From assembly GCF_029761935.1 (NCBI RefSeq), contig NZ_CP121699.1, positions 3,038,001 through 3,102,000 of the forward strand: a DNA stretch of 64,000 bases. The letters run 5' to 3'. The notes beneath the pieces are model-generated. The model was given only the letters and a program-made list of their open reading frames with translations. It ran no database searches and was not told where the DNA came from. The translations under genes and the position numbers were made by a program. This stretch comes from Microbacterium testaceum. Lineage in GTDB: Bacteria > Actinomycetota > Actinomycetes > Actinomycetales > Microbacteriaceae. Positions 1-8,129 of this stretch are shown here, piece after piece; position 1 is the stretch's first letter; the number at the start of each line of letters is the position of its first letter.

Positions 1-52
1 CCTCCGCACGGGCGCCGATGTACGGGTGCCGCGTGCACCCGGAGAGTGCCCC

Positions 53-607
53 ATGTTCCGTTTCCGTGCCCTCGCGGGCGGGATCGCCGTCGCCGTCGCC
101 GTCGTTCTGGCGTCGATCGTCCCGGCATCCGCCCACGATCAACTCCTGTCCAGTACACCCGCCGAGGGTGAGCGTCTGGCATCCGCCCCCGATGAGATCT
201 CCCTGAGCTTCTCGGCCGACGTGCTCGACGTGGGCGCCGAGGTCGTCGTGGCCGACGCCGACGGCGTCGACTGGGCGGGCGCCGACCCCCTCCTCTCCGC
301 GGGGGTGGTCACCGTGCCGTTGCGCGGTGAGCTGCCCGCCGCGGGGTACGAGGTGCGGTGGCGCGTCGTCTCGAGCGACGGTCATCCCATCTCGGGCGTC
401 GTGCCCTTCACCGTCGGCGACGGCGCTCCCCTCGAGCGCGCCGCCGCGGTCCCCGCCGCCGAGGCGGCATCCGATCCGGTGCTCGACGATGCGGCCGGGA
501 TCCCCCGCGTCGTGGTCGTCGCCGCCGCGGGAGCGGCCGTCGCCCTCGCGATCTTCGTCGTGTTCTTCTTCCTCCGCCGTCGCGCCGCGCGCGACGCACA
601 GTCCTGA
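53..607 (+). CDS. CopC-domain copper-binding membrane-anchored protein
   Basis: Secreted copper-binding CopC-like protein of 184 residues. A signal peptide ends at about Ala27, so the mature chain starts His-Asp-Gln-Leu-Leu, as expected for CopC proteins that bind Cu(II) through an N-terminal histidine. The second hallmark, DGHPISG, is near residue 110. A single membrane helix (about residues 156-178) followed by RRRAAR anchors the C terminus. ATG 53 is chosen over the in-frame GTG 26 because GGAGAG lies 6-7 nt upstream and it gives a clean signal peptide. It is the first gene of an operon with a PCuAC lipoprotein, a DyP peroxidase and a PepSY protein. A role in extracytoplasmic copper handling is inferred from family and context. 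Confidence 0.9.
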   Translation: MFRFRALAGGIAVAVAVVLASIVPASAHDQLLSSTPAEGERLASAPDEISLSFSADVLDVGAEVVVADADGVDWAGADPLLSAGVVTVPLRGELPAAGYEVRWRVVSSDGHPISGVVPFTVGDGAPLERAAAVPAAEAASDPVLDDAAGIPRVVVVAAAGAAVALAIFVVFFFLRRRAARDAQS

Positions 608-617
608 AAGGCTTCTC

Positions 618-1142
618 ATGACCCTCCGTACCCTGCGCGTCAGCGCCCTCGCCGTCGCCGCCGTTCTCGCCCTCGCCGGCTGCTCCGCCCCGGCATCCAC
701 CACCCCTGCCTCGTCGCAGGCCGACGCGTTCACCTCGACCGACGTGTGGGTCAAGGCCGCCGACAGCGGCATGACCGCCGGCTTCGGCCAGTTGCGCAAT
801 GACGGCGACACCGATCTCACGGTCGTCTCGGCGACCGATGAGGCGACCTCCGCGATGGAACTGCACGAGACCGTGCCGAACGAGTCCGGTCAGATGGTGA
901 TGCGCGAGGTCGAGGGCGGCTTCGTCATCCCCGCGGGCGGATCGATCGAGCTCGCGCCCGGCGGCAACCACCTCATGTTCATGGACGTCACCTCGCCGCT
1001 GCGCGCCGGCGAGGAGACGACCATCACGCTCACCTTCGCCGACGACTCGACGGCCGAGATCACCGCTCCCGTGAAGGAGTTCTCGGGCGCGAACGAGAAC
1101 TACGAGGGCGGCGACATGGGCGACATGGACATGGGTCACTGA
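618..1142 (+). CDS. PCu(A)C copper chaperone lipoprotein
   Basis: Lipoprotein of 174 residues with lipobox LALAGC (Cys22), so it is expected on the outer face of the membrane. The core has the PCuAC Cu(I) ligand pattern: MELHETV, a downstream Met cluster (QMVM), then NHLMFMD. The C-terminal tail GGDMGDMDMGH is an extra Met/His-rich metal-binding extension. Family members (DUF461) carry copper to cytochrome oxidase or other cuproenzymes. It starts 10 nt after the CopC gene and its TGA overlaps the ATG of the next gene, so the operon is translationally coupled. Confidence 0.9.
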   Translation: MTLRTLRVSALAVAAVLALAGCSAPASTTPASSQADAFTSTDVWVKAADSGMTAGFGQLRNDGDTDLTVVSATDEATSAMELHETVPNESGQMVMREVEGGFVIPAGGSIELAPGGNHLMFMDVTSPLRAGEETTITLTFADDSTAEITAPVKEFSGANENYEGGDMGDMDMGH

Positions 1143-2365
1143 TGGCCCGCCGAGACAGAAGCCCCGCCGACAGCGGAGGTGCGACCAGACGCACCTTCCT
1201 GCTCGGCGGGGCGGTCGCGGGCGTCGGGGCGGCGGCGGCGATCGGGATCGATGCGGCCGTGTCCGCCCGCGCGCAGGATCCCGGGGCGTCCACGCCGCTG
1301 AACGGCGAGACGACCGTGCCGTTCTACGGGACGCATCAGGCAGGCGTCGACACCGACGCGCAGGCGCACGTCTCGCTCATCGCGTTGGACCTTCTCGCCG
1401 AGGTCGATCGCGACGGCATGCGACGGCTCATGCGCACCCTCACCGACGACGCCGCCCGGCTGACCCAGGGGCGCGGCGCCCTGGCCGACACCGAACCCGA
1501 GCTGGCCGTCGCCCCCGCGCGACTGACGGTGACGTTCGGGTTCGGACCGGCCTTCGTCGCGCGCGCGGGAGCGTCCGCCCCGGCCTGGCTGCAGCCGCTC
1601 CCGGCGTTCGGGATCGACCGCCTCCGGCCGGAGTACGGCGACGGCGACCTGCTGCTGCAGGTCGCGGCCGACGACCCCGTGACCGTCGCGCACGCGGCGC
1701 GCATGCTGCTCAAGGACGCGCGGGCGTTCGCCGCCGTGCGGTGGGTGCAGCAGGGCTTCCGTCGGGCGCACGGCACCGAGCGCCCCGGGACGACGATGCG
1801 CAATCTCTTCGGCCAGGTCGACGGCACCGCCAACCCGGTGCCCGGGACCACCGCCTTCGACGACATCGTCTGGGCGCGGGAGGGATGGCTCGCCGGGGGA
1901 ACCGGGATGGTGGTGCGGCGCATCGCGATGGACCTCGACAAGTGGGACCACCTCGACCGCCCCGGCCGCGACCAGGCCGTCGGGAGGTTCCAGTCCTCGG
2001 GCGCCCCTCTCACCGGCACCGACGAGTTCGACGAACCCGACTTCGACGCGACGGATGCCATCGGCTTCCCCGTCATCGCCGAGTTCTCGCACCTGCGGCG
2101 CTCGCGTCCGGATGACCCCACGCAGCGGATCTTCCGCCGCGGCTACAACTACGACCAGACGCCGCCCGCCGGCGCGGTCAGCGACGCGGGCCTGCTGTTC
2201 GTGTCGTTCCAAGCAGACATCGAAAGGCAGTTCGTGCCCATCCAACGCAGACTCGACGAGCTCGATCTCCTCAACGAGTGGACGACCCCCATCGGATCGG
2301 CGGTGTTCGCGGTGCCACCGGGATGCCGCGAAGGCGGCTTCATCGGAGAGGGGATCCTGTCGTGA
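1142..2365 (+). CDS. Tat-exported DyP-type heme peroxidase
   Basis: Dye-decolorizing peroxidase, 407 residues, close to the EfeB length. A twin-arginine signal (TRRTFLLGG then a hydrophobic stretch) predicts export of the folded, heme-loaded enzyme. The family motif GQVDGTANP supplies the distal Asp near residue 227. The proximal heme His is in EFSHLRR near 314, and the conserved Arg is in RRGYNYD near 333. The ATG overlaps the previous stop (TGATG) and the stop overlaps the next GTG. EfeB-type enzymes act on heme or dyes in iron uptake; here copper genes replace efeUO, so the physiological role is uncertain. Confidence 0.93.
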   Translation: MARRDRSPADSGGATRRTFLLGGAVAGVGAAAAIGIDAAVSARAQDPGASTPLNGETTVPFYGTHQAGVDTDAQAHVSLIALDLLAEVDRDGMRRLMRTLTDDAARLTQGRGALADTEPELAVAPARLTVTFGFGPAFVARAGASAPAWLQPLPAFGIDRLRPEYGDGDLLLQVAADDPVTVAHAARMLLKDARAFAAVRWVQQGFRRAHGTERPGTTMRNLFGQVDGTANPVPGTTAFDDIVWAREGWLAGGTGMVVRRIAMDLDKWDHLDRPGRDQAVGRFQSSGAPLTGTDEFDEPDFDATDAIGFPVIAEFSHLRRSRPDDPTQRIFRRGYNYDQTPPAGAVSDAGLLFVSFQADIERQFVPIQRRLDELDLLNEWTTPIGSAVFAVPPGCREGGFIGEGILS

Positions 2366-3831
2366 CCACGACCATCGAACCCGCCGAGCCCGCCGCGGAG
2401 GCACCGGCTCCCCGCCCGGGTGCGGCCATGCGTCCCGGCCGCGGCGGATGGTTCACCCCGCTGCTGCGGCGCCTGCACTTCTTCGCAGGTCTCCTCGTGG
2501 GACCGTTCATCCTCGTCGCGGCGGTGAGCGGAGCGCTCTACGCCGTCACCCCGACGCTCGAGAAGGTCGTCTACGCGCACGAGCTGACCGCGGCCTCGGA
2601 TGCCGCCGGGGTGCCGTTGGCCGCGCAGATCGAAGCGGCCGAGGCGTATCTCGGCGACGGATCGACGCCCGTCGCCGTGCGCCCCGCCCCCGAGGCCGGG
2701 GCGACCACGCGCGTCATGTTCGCCGACGAGACACTGCCCGAGAGCACCACGCGGGCGATCTTCGTCGACCCGGCCACGACCGAGATCCGCGGCGACCTCC
2801 CCGCCTACGGCACGAGCGGCGCCCTGCCCCTGCGGCACTGGATCAGCGACCTGCACCGTTCCCTCCACCTGGGCGATGCAGGGCGCTGGTACAGCGAGCT
2901 CGCGGCATCCTGGCTCGGGATCGTCGCTCTCGCGGGACTCGGACTGTGGCTCGGACGCTTCGTGCGCTCGCGCCGGGGACGCCGCGACCTGCTGCGCCCC
3001 AACCGCCGTCACACCGGGTACCGACGGCTGTCGGGATGGCACACCTCGGTCGGGATCTGGGTCGTGCTCGGCGCGGTGTTCCTCTCGGCGACGGGCATCA
3101 CCTGGTCGACGTTCGCGGGAGCCCACGTGTCCGACCTGCGCGCCGCCGTCGGAGAGGGCACTCCCGCGCTGACGACCTCGCTCGACGGCGCGGCGGCCGC
3201 GGGCGGTGAGCACGCCGGGCATGCCGGACACGGCGGCGCGGCCTCGTCGCCGACGGGTGCGGCCAACCCCGCGACCTTCGACGCGGTCCTCGCGATCGCG
3301 CAGCGCATCAACGTCAACAGCGGAGACGTCGAGATCAAACCCCCGGCCGCCGCGGGGAAGGCGTGGGTGGTGCAGGAGATCCACCGCAGCTTCCCGACCG
3401 AGGTGGATGCCGTCGCGATCGACGGATCGAGCATGCAGGTGACCGACCGGATCGACTTCGCCGACTTCCCGCTGCTGGCGAAGCTGTCGCGCTGGGGGAT
3501 CGACCTGCACATGGGGACGATGTTCGGCCTCGCGAACCAGCTCGTGCTGTTCGCGCTCGCTCTCGGCATCGCGGCCCTGGTGGTGCTGGGATACGCGATG
3601 TGGTGGAAGCGGCGGCCGACCCGTGGCCTCGCGACCGCCCCCGCGCGCGGGGTGCTCGGTCGCGCGCCGTGGTGGGGGATCGCGGCGGTCCTCGTCGTCG
3701 CGATCGCGATCGGGCTGTTCCTGCCGCTCGTGGGCTACACCCTCGCGGCGTTCGTGGTGATCGACCTCCTGCTCGGGTGGCGCGCGCGCCGCGCCGGGGC
3801 CGCGGGGTCGCGCGGCACCGCATCGCGCTGA
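2362..3831 (+). CDS. PepSY-domain membrane protein
   Basis: PepSY-associated multi-spanning membrane protein, 489 residues. The GTG at 2362 overlaps the DyP stop (GTGA), which is why it is preferred to the more upstream ATG 2278. Membrane segments are seen near residues 40-65, 185-205, 230-250, 395-415 and 430-475, with large extracytoplasmic loops between them. The loop near residue 285 carries the His-rich stretch GEHAGHAGHGG, a plausible metal site. HASLHLG-like and HMG histidines flank helices as in PepSY_TM iron/copper reductase-type proteins. Last gene of the copper/heme operon. Confidence 0.88.
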   Translation: MTTTIEPAEPAAEAPAPRPGAAMRPGRGGWFTPLLRRLHFFAGLLVGPFILVAAVSGALYAVTPTLEKVVYAHELTAASDAAGVPLAAQIEAAEAYLGDGSTPVAVRPAPEAGATTRVMFADETLPESTTRAIFVDPATTEIRGDLPAYGTSGALPLRHWISDLHRSLHLGDAGRWYSELAASWLGIVALAGLGLWLGRFVRSRRGRRDLLRPNRRHTGYRRLSGWHTSVGIWVVLGAVFLSATGITWSTFAGAHVSDLRAAVGEGTPALTTSLDGAAAAGGEHAGHAGHGGAASSPTGAANPATFDAVLAIAQRINVNSGDVEIKPPAAAGKAWVVQEIHRSFPTEVDAVAIDGSSMQVTDRIDFADFPLLAKLSRWGIDLHMGTMFGLANQLVLFALALGIAALVVLGYAMWWKRRPTRGLATAPARGVLGRAPWWGIAAVLVVAIAIGLFLPLVGYTLAAFVVIDLLLGWRARRAGAAGSRGTASR

Positions 3832-3900
3832 GCGCCCCGGGGCGGCATCCCGCGGACACGCCTCATCGGCGGCCGTCCGAGGGGTGCCGCCCCGCGCCCG

Positions 3901-4314
3901 TCAGCCCAGGAGCTGGTGCATGGTCACGGAGCCGCTCGTCGGTTCGGTGAAGCCGAGGCTCCGATACAGCGCGTGGCCCGGCGGATCGGCCAGCAGCGTC
4001 ACGTAGGCGCCCTCGGGGGCCTTCTCGCGGATCTCTGCGAGCAGGTCCTCGAGGATCCGGCGGCCGAGCCCTCGCCGCTGATGAGAGGGCAGGGTCGCCA
4101 TGTCGGCGACGAGGAAGTACCACCCGCCGTCGCCCACGACCCGGCCCATGGCGACCGCTCGGCCGTCGGCATCCACGACCCGTCGCCACGCCCAGCTGTT
4201 CGCGAGCGCCGGTGCGCCCTGATCGGGGCGCTTCGGGGTGAGTCCGGACGCGCGGCGAAGCTCGAGGTAATCGTCGAGCGACGGAGCGAGGGGCTCGAGG
4301 CGCAGATCGTTCAC
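3901..4314 (-). CDS. GNAT family N-acetyltransferase
   Basis: Small GNAT acetyltransferase, 137 residues, transcribed toward the PepSY gene. The acetyl-CoA binding motif is visible as HQRRGLGRRILEDLL (residues about 78-92). The C-terminal YRSLGF-type strand-helix follows. It starts with GTG at 4314. The substrate cannot be read from sequence. Confidence 0.87.
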   Translation of the reverse strand: MNDLRLEPLAPSLDDYLELRRASGLTPKRPDQGAPALANSWAWRRVVDADGRAVAMGRVVGDGGWYFLVADMATLPSHQRRGLGRRILEDLLAEIREKAPEGAYVTLLADPPGHALYRSLGFTEPTSGSVTMHQLLG

Positions 4315-4430
4315 GGTTCCAGCCTCCCAGAAACGGCCCCGGCGGTCCGGCCGGATCTTCTCCGCCGTGAGAGGGAGGCGGGAGACGCCGCGCGGTCCTA
4401 GCGTGGGAGGACCCCGCCGGAAGGACCCCC

Positions 4431-5759
4431 GTGACTCTCGCCCGTCGCCTCACCGCCCTCGTCTCCCTCGTCGCCGTCGCCGCCCTCACCGCGTGCGCGA
4501 GCGCGAAACCCGCTCCGAGCGGGAGTCCCGCGGCATCCGTCGACATCCCCGCCACCCCGGTGGGAGAGCGCATGACGTGGATCATCGACGTGTTCGAGGC
4601 CGAGGACGACACCACCCCCGGCGCGTGGGCCCGCGTGCTGGACGAGAACTTCCAGAAGCAGGTGCCGGCCGAGCAGGTCGCCGAGATGGTGAACCGGCAG
4701 ATCCGTCCGGCGGCGCCCTTCACCGTGACCGCCTACACCGGGACCGAGACGCAGGCCCGTGCCACGCTCGCCGGTGCCCTCGGCGACCCGTTCGACCTCA
4801 CGCTGGCGATCGATTCCGCCGGGCGCGTCACCACGATGCTGCTGGGTCCGGTCGCCCCCGCGTGGGAACCCTCGACCTCGCTCGACGAGGTGGAGCAGCG
4901 GCTGCGCGAGCTGCCCGGCCAGGTGAGCGCGCTCGTGCAGCGCGGTGACGAGACGGTCGTGTCGATCGACGCCGAACGCTCCGCGCCCCTGGCATCGGTG
5001 TTCAAGCTGTACGTGCTCCTGGCGGTGGCGGATGCCGTGGCATCCGGCGACCTGTCGTGGGACGACACGCTCGTGCTCGACGACGCCGACCGCAGCCTCC
5101 CCTCGGGCGAGCTGCAGGATGCTCCCACCGGCACCGAGGTGTCGGTGCGCGAGGCGGCCTCGGCGATGATCCGCATCAGCGACAACACCGCGACCGACCT
5201 GCTGATCGCCCGGCTCGGACGCGAGCGCGTCGAGGCGGCGGTGGCGCGAAGCGGTCATTCCGATCCCGCCGCGCTGCGGCCCTTCGTCTCGACCAAGGAG
5301 CTGTTCACCCTCGGCTGGGGTGACCCCGCCGTGCGCGCCGAGTGGGAGGCGGCCGACGAGGCGGGCAAGCGCGCGCTCCTCGACCGCATCGACGCGGCCC
5401 CGCTCGCCGTCGAGGGCGAGAAGGTCGTCACGCCCGAGTGGCAGGACGGTTTCGACTGGTTCGCCTCGGCCGCCGACGTCGCCGCCGTGCATCGCGCGCT
5501 GCAGCAGACCCAGGATGCCGAGGTGCTCGGCATCCTGAGCGAGAACCCGGGGCAGGGACTCGACGTCGGAACGTGGCCGTACGTGGCGTTCAAGGGCGGG
5601 TCGAGTCGCGGCGTGCTCACCGGCAGCTGGTTCGTGCGCGATGAGATGGGGGAGGCGACGGTGGTGCTGATGATGGCCGACACCGACGCCGCGGCGGTGT
5701 CGGAGGCGATGACCGACTTCTTCCACCTCGCCGAGGACGCGCTGCGTCTGGCGCACTGA
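4431..5759 (+). CDS. Class A beta-lactamase-like serine hydrolase lipoprotein (LpqF-like)
   Basis: 442-residue exported serine hydrolase. The N terminus is a lipoprotein signal (LTACAS, Cys about 22). Residues 35-140 resemble the Cpe/LpqF N-terminal domain. A class A beta-lactamase-like fold follows, with SVFK as SxxK (about residue 188), SDN in RISDNTATD (about 249) and KGG in AFKGGSS (about 388). The omega-loop Glu of true beta-lactamases is not clearly identifiable, so a cell-wall peptidase or esterase role is as likely as drug hydrolysis. GTG start follows GGAAGGACC; a TAGCGT -10-like box is at 4397-4402. Confidence 0.85.
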   Translation: MTLARRLTALVSLVAVAALTACASAKPAPSGSPAASVDIPATPVGERMTWIIDVFEAEDDTTPGAWARVLDENFQKQVPAEQVAEMVNRQIRPAAPFTVTAYTGTETQARATLAGALGDPFDLTLAIDSAGRVTTMLLGPVAPAWEPSTSLDEVEQRLRELPGQVSALVQRGDETVVSIDAERSAPLASVFKLYVLLAVADAVASGDLSWDDTLVLDDADRSLPSGELQDAPTGTEVSVREAASAMIRISDNTATDLLIARLGRERVEAAVARSGHSDPAALRPFVSTKELFTLGWGDPAVRAEWEAADEAGKRALLDRIDAAPLAVEGEKVVTPEWQDGFDWFASAADVAAVHRALQQTQDAEVLGILSENPGQGLDVGTWPYVAFKGGSSRGVLTGSWFVRDEMGEATVVLMMADTDAAAVSEAMTDFFHLAEDALRLAH

Positions 5760-5765
5760 CGGCAC

Positions 5766-5803
5766 GGGCTCGACCTCCGGCGAGGTGGGAGATCCGCGAG
5801 CCC
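5766..5803. terminator. Branched hairpin between convergent genes
   Basis: GGGCTCG (5766-5772) pairs with CGAGCCC (5797-5803), and an inner ACCTC/GAGGT hairpin (5773-5786) sits between them. It lies between the 3' ends of two convergent genes, so it may stop transcription from either side. There is no long T tract. Confidence 0.4.
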
Positions 5804-5858
5804 ATCGTGGGGACGGGGCGCGGGAGGCGCCGGCGGCCGAACCTCCCGCGCGGGCCGG

Positions 5859-6306
5859 TCAGGCGTCGTCGGAGTGGGGGAGGCGCTGGGCGATCTTGCT
5901 GGATGCCGCCGAGTCGCGGCCGACGCCCGGTTGGAACGCCGCGATCGGGTCGTCGGCGTCCACGTGCGCCTCGCCGCCGTCGGCGTCGCGGGGGAGAGAC
6001 GGGGGTCCTCTCCGTCGCGTGGTGATCGGCGCCCTGCGTGTCCTCGGTGTGGCGCGAGGTCGACCCGCCCTCGCTCGAGTCCCGCTCGGTGAGGCCGTCG
6101 GCGGCGCGGGTGCCGACGCCGGGCAGGTCGTTCTGGCTCGAGATGTTCTGCAGGCGCGCCTCGTCGTCGGGATCGATCCGCGCCGTTCCGACGGCGCCGG
6201 AGTCGGCCCCCGCGGCGCCGGCGGGGATGTCGGCGGCCAGACCGTCGGACTCGGGGACGAGGTTCTCTTCGTCGGCTCCGGGGAGCCGGTCGGCGGGGGT
6301 GTCCAT
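5859..6306 (-). pseudogene. Frameshifted small acidic protein gene
   Basis: Reading starts at ATG 6306 (MDTPADRLPGADEENLVPES) and stays plausible, acidic and Asp/Ala-rich to HATERTPVS near nt 6000. It then turns into an Arg/Pro-rich frame typical of a wrong frame. Removing one base in the G5 run at 5990-5994 (or the one at 6001-6005) restores a sensible continuation: PRDADGGEAHVDADDP, later SKIAQRLPHSDDA, and a stop at 5859-5861. The repaired product would be about 148 residues of unknown function. It is either a genuine single-base insertion or a homopolymer sequencing error. Confidence 0.6.
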
Positions 6307-6458
6307 GCTGATCCTTCCGTGGGTGTGACGCCACGCTAGGTCGCCGCCCGGCGAGCGGGGGCGGGGTTGCGCGACGCCGGTCCGCGGCATCCGGTCCCGG
6401 GCGGCCCCGGTGTCGGAGGGGCTGGATAGGCTCGACGGAGCTTCGAAAGGAAACCGCA

Positions 6459-7451
6459 ATGCAGCAGCGTCCCCTCTCCCGTACCGGCCGCGAGGTCTCG
6501 GCCATCGGCCTCGGCACCTGGCAGCTCGGCGCCGACTGGGGTGATGTCAGCGAAGACGACGCGCGCGCCGTCCTGGCGGGCTCCGCCGACGCCGGCGTCA
6601 CCCTCTTCGACACCGCCGACGTCTACGGCGACGGCCGGTCCGAGCAGACCATCGGGGCGTTTCTGAAGAGCCGGGATGCCGACGACGTCACCGTCGCGAC
6701 CAAGATGGGCCGTCGCGAAGACCAGGTGCCCGAGAACTACGTGATGGAGAACTTCCGCGTGTGGCTCGACCGGTCGCGGCGCCTTCTCGGCACCGAGACG
6801 CTCGACCTCGTGCAGCTGCACTGCCCGCCGTCGGCCGTCATCGACGACGACGCCACGTGGGACGCTCTCGATCAGCTGGTGTCCGAGGGGGTCATCGCGG
6901 CCTACGGCGCCTCGGTCGAGACGATGGATCAGGCTCTCTCGGCGCTGCGGCGACCGAACCTGACCAACCTGCAGATCATCTTCAACCCCTTCCGGCTCAA
7001 GCCTCTCGACGAGGTGCTGCCGCTCGCGGCCGAGAAGAACGTCGCCGTGTTCGCGCGCGTGCCGCTGGCGAGCGGACTGCTCTCGGGCACGTACGCCCGC
7101 TCGACGACGTTCGCCGAGAACGACCACCGCTCCTACAACCGCAACGGCGAGGCGTTCGACAAGGGCGAGACGTTCTCGGGCGTCCCGTTCGACGAGGGCG
7201 TCGCCGCCGCCGACGAGCTGAAGGCGTCCCTCCCCGAGGGCATCGGCCTGCCCGCGGCGACCGTGGCGTGGATCGCCTCGCGCGAGGGGATCACCTCCGT
7301 GATCCCGGGGGCCCGGTCGACGGCGCAGGCGCAGGCCAATGCGGCAGCGGCCGATCTTCTCGAGGGAGGGTTCGACCTCGACGCGTTCGACGCCCTCGTG
7401 CACGACGTGTACGACCGTCGCCTGCGCGCGGAGATCCACCCGCAGTGGTGA
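6459..7451 (+). CDS. Aldo/keto reductase
   Basis: NADPH-dependent aldo/keto reductase, 330 residues, full length for the IolS/YhdN-like class. The catalytic tetrad is seen as Asp in FDTADVYG, Tyr of the same motif, Lys in TKMGRR and His in VQLHCPP. The C-terminal cofactor site is ITSVIPGARSTAQAQ. The ATG is preceded by GAAAGGA, and TAGGCT at 6427-6432 is a good -10 box. Monocistronic, ending before a strong bidirectional terminator. Confidence 0.93.
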   Translation: MQQRPLSRTGREVSAIGLGTWQLGADWGDVSEDDARAVLAGSADAGVTLFDTADVYGDGRSEQTIGAFLKSRDADDVTVATKMGRREDQVPENYVMENFRVWLDRSRRLLGTETLDLVQLHCPPSAVIDDDATWDALDQLVSEGVIAAYGASVETMDQALSALRRPNLTNLQIIFNPFRLKPLDEVLPLAAEKNVAVFARVPLASGLLSGTYARSTTFAENDHRSYNRNGEAFDKGETFSGVPFDEGVAAADELKASLPEGIGLPAATVAWIASREGITSVIPGARSTAQAQANAAAADLLEGGFDLDAFDALVHDVYDRRLRAEIHPQW

Positions 7452-7493
7452 CAGCCGTTGCGGAGCGGATGCCGCGGCATCCCGCGTCCTGAC

Positions 7494-7533
7494 ACGACGA
7501 AGCCGGGCCCCTCGCGGGACCCGGCTTCGTCGT
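7494..7533. terminator. Bidirectional intrinsic terminator
   Basis: A long inverted repeat has arms ACGACGAAGCCGGG and CCCGGCTTCGTCGT around a short loop. It lies between the convergent aldo/keto reductase and SRPBCC genes. Confidence 0.8.
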
Positions 7534-7546
7534 GGGGGAGCGGTCG

Positions 7547-7999
7547 TCAGCTGACGTCGCCGCGCCAGGCGCCGGACTCGGCACCGCGCGACTCGATGTA
7601 CTTCTTGAAGTTCTCGAGGTCCTTCTTCACGGAGTGATCGTCGGCGCCGAAGACGGCACCGAGCTTCTCGAGAACGCCGGAGGGCGCCCAGTCGATCTGG
7701 ACCGTGACGCGCGTCTCGTCGTCGGACAGGCGGTGGAAGGTGACGACGCCCGCGTGGTTCTCGTCGCCGCCCACGCTGTTCCACGCGACGCGCTCGTCGG
7801 GGTGCTGCTCGGTGATCTCGGCGTCGAACTCGCGCTCGGCACCGGCGATCTTGACCTTCCAGTGCGTGAGGGTCTCGTTCTTCTGCGTGATCGACTCCAC
7901 GAAGCTCATGAAGTGCGGGAACTCCTCGAACTGCGTCCACTGGTTGTACGCGACGCGGACGGGAACGTTGACGTCGACGGTTTCGATGACCTGTGCCAT
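7547..7999 (-). CDS. SRPBCC family protein (polyketide cyclase/dehydrase-like)
   Basis: 150-residue START/Bet v1-type ligand-binding protein. It opens with MAQVIETVDVNVPVRVAYNQW, the usual first strand of these cyclase/lipid-transport-like domains. FHRLSDDETRVTVQIDW is typical of the C-terminal half. It starts at ATG 7999 after AAAAGAGGACACC. Related actinobacterial proteins are often stress-induced; the ligand is unknown. Confidence 0.87.
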   Translation of the reverse strand: MAQVIETVDVNVPVRVAYNQWTQFEEFPHFMSFVESITQKNETLTHWKVKIAGAEREFDAEITEQHPDERVAWNSVGGDENHAGVVTFHRLSDDETRVTVQIDWAPSGVLEKLGAVFGADDHSVKKDLENFKKYIESRGAESGAWRGDVS

Positions 8000-8129
8000 G
8001 GTGTCCTCTTTTCGTGTGGTTTCCGGGGCTACCCCCAGTCTTCGTTCGCCGCCGGTCTCGAGGCCCGGGGGTTGAGGGATCGGCCCTCGTGGCCTATACG
8101 CGTGCGTGCCGTCTGCTCCGGCCGCGGCG

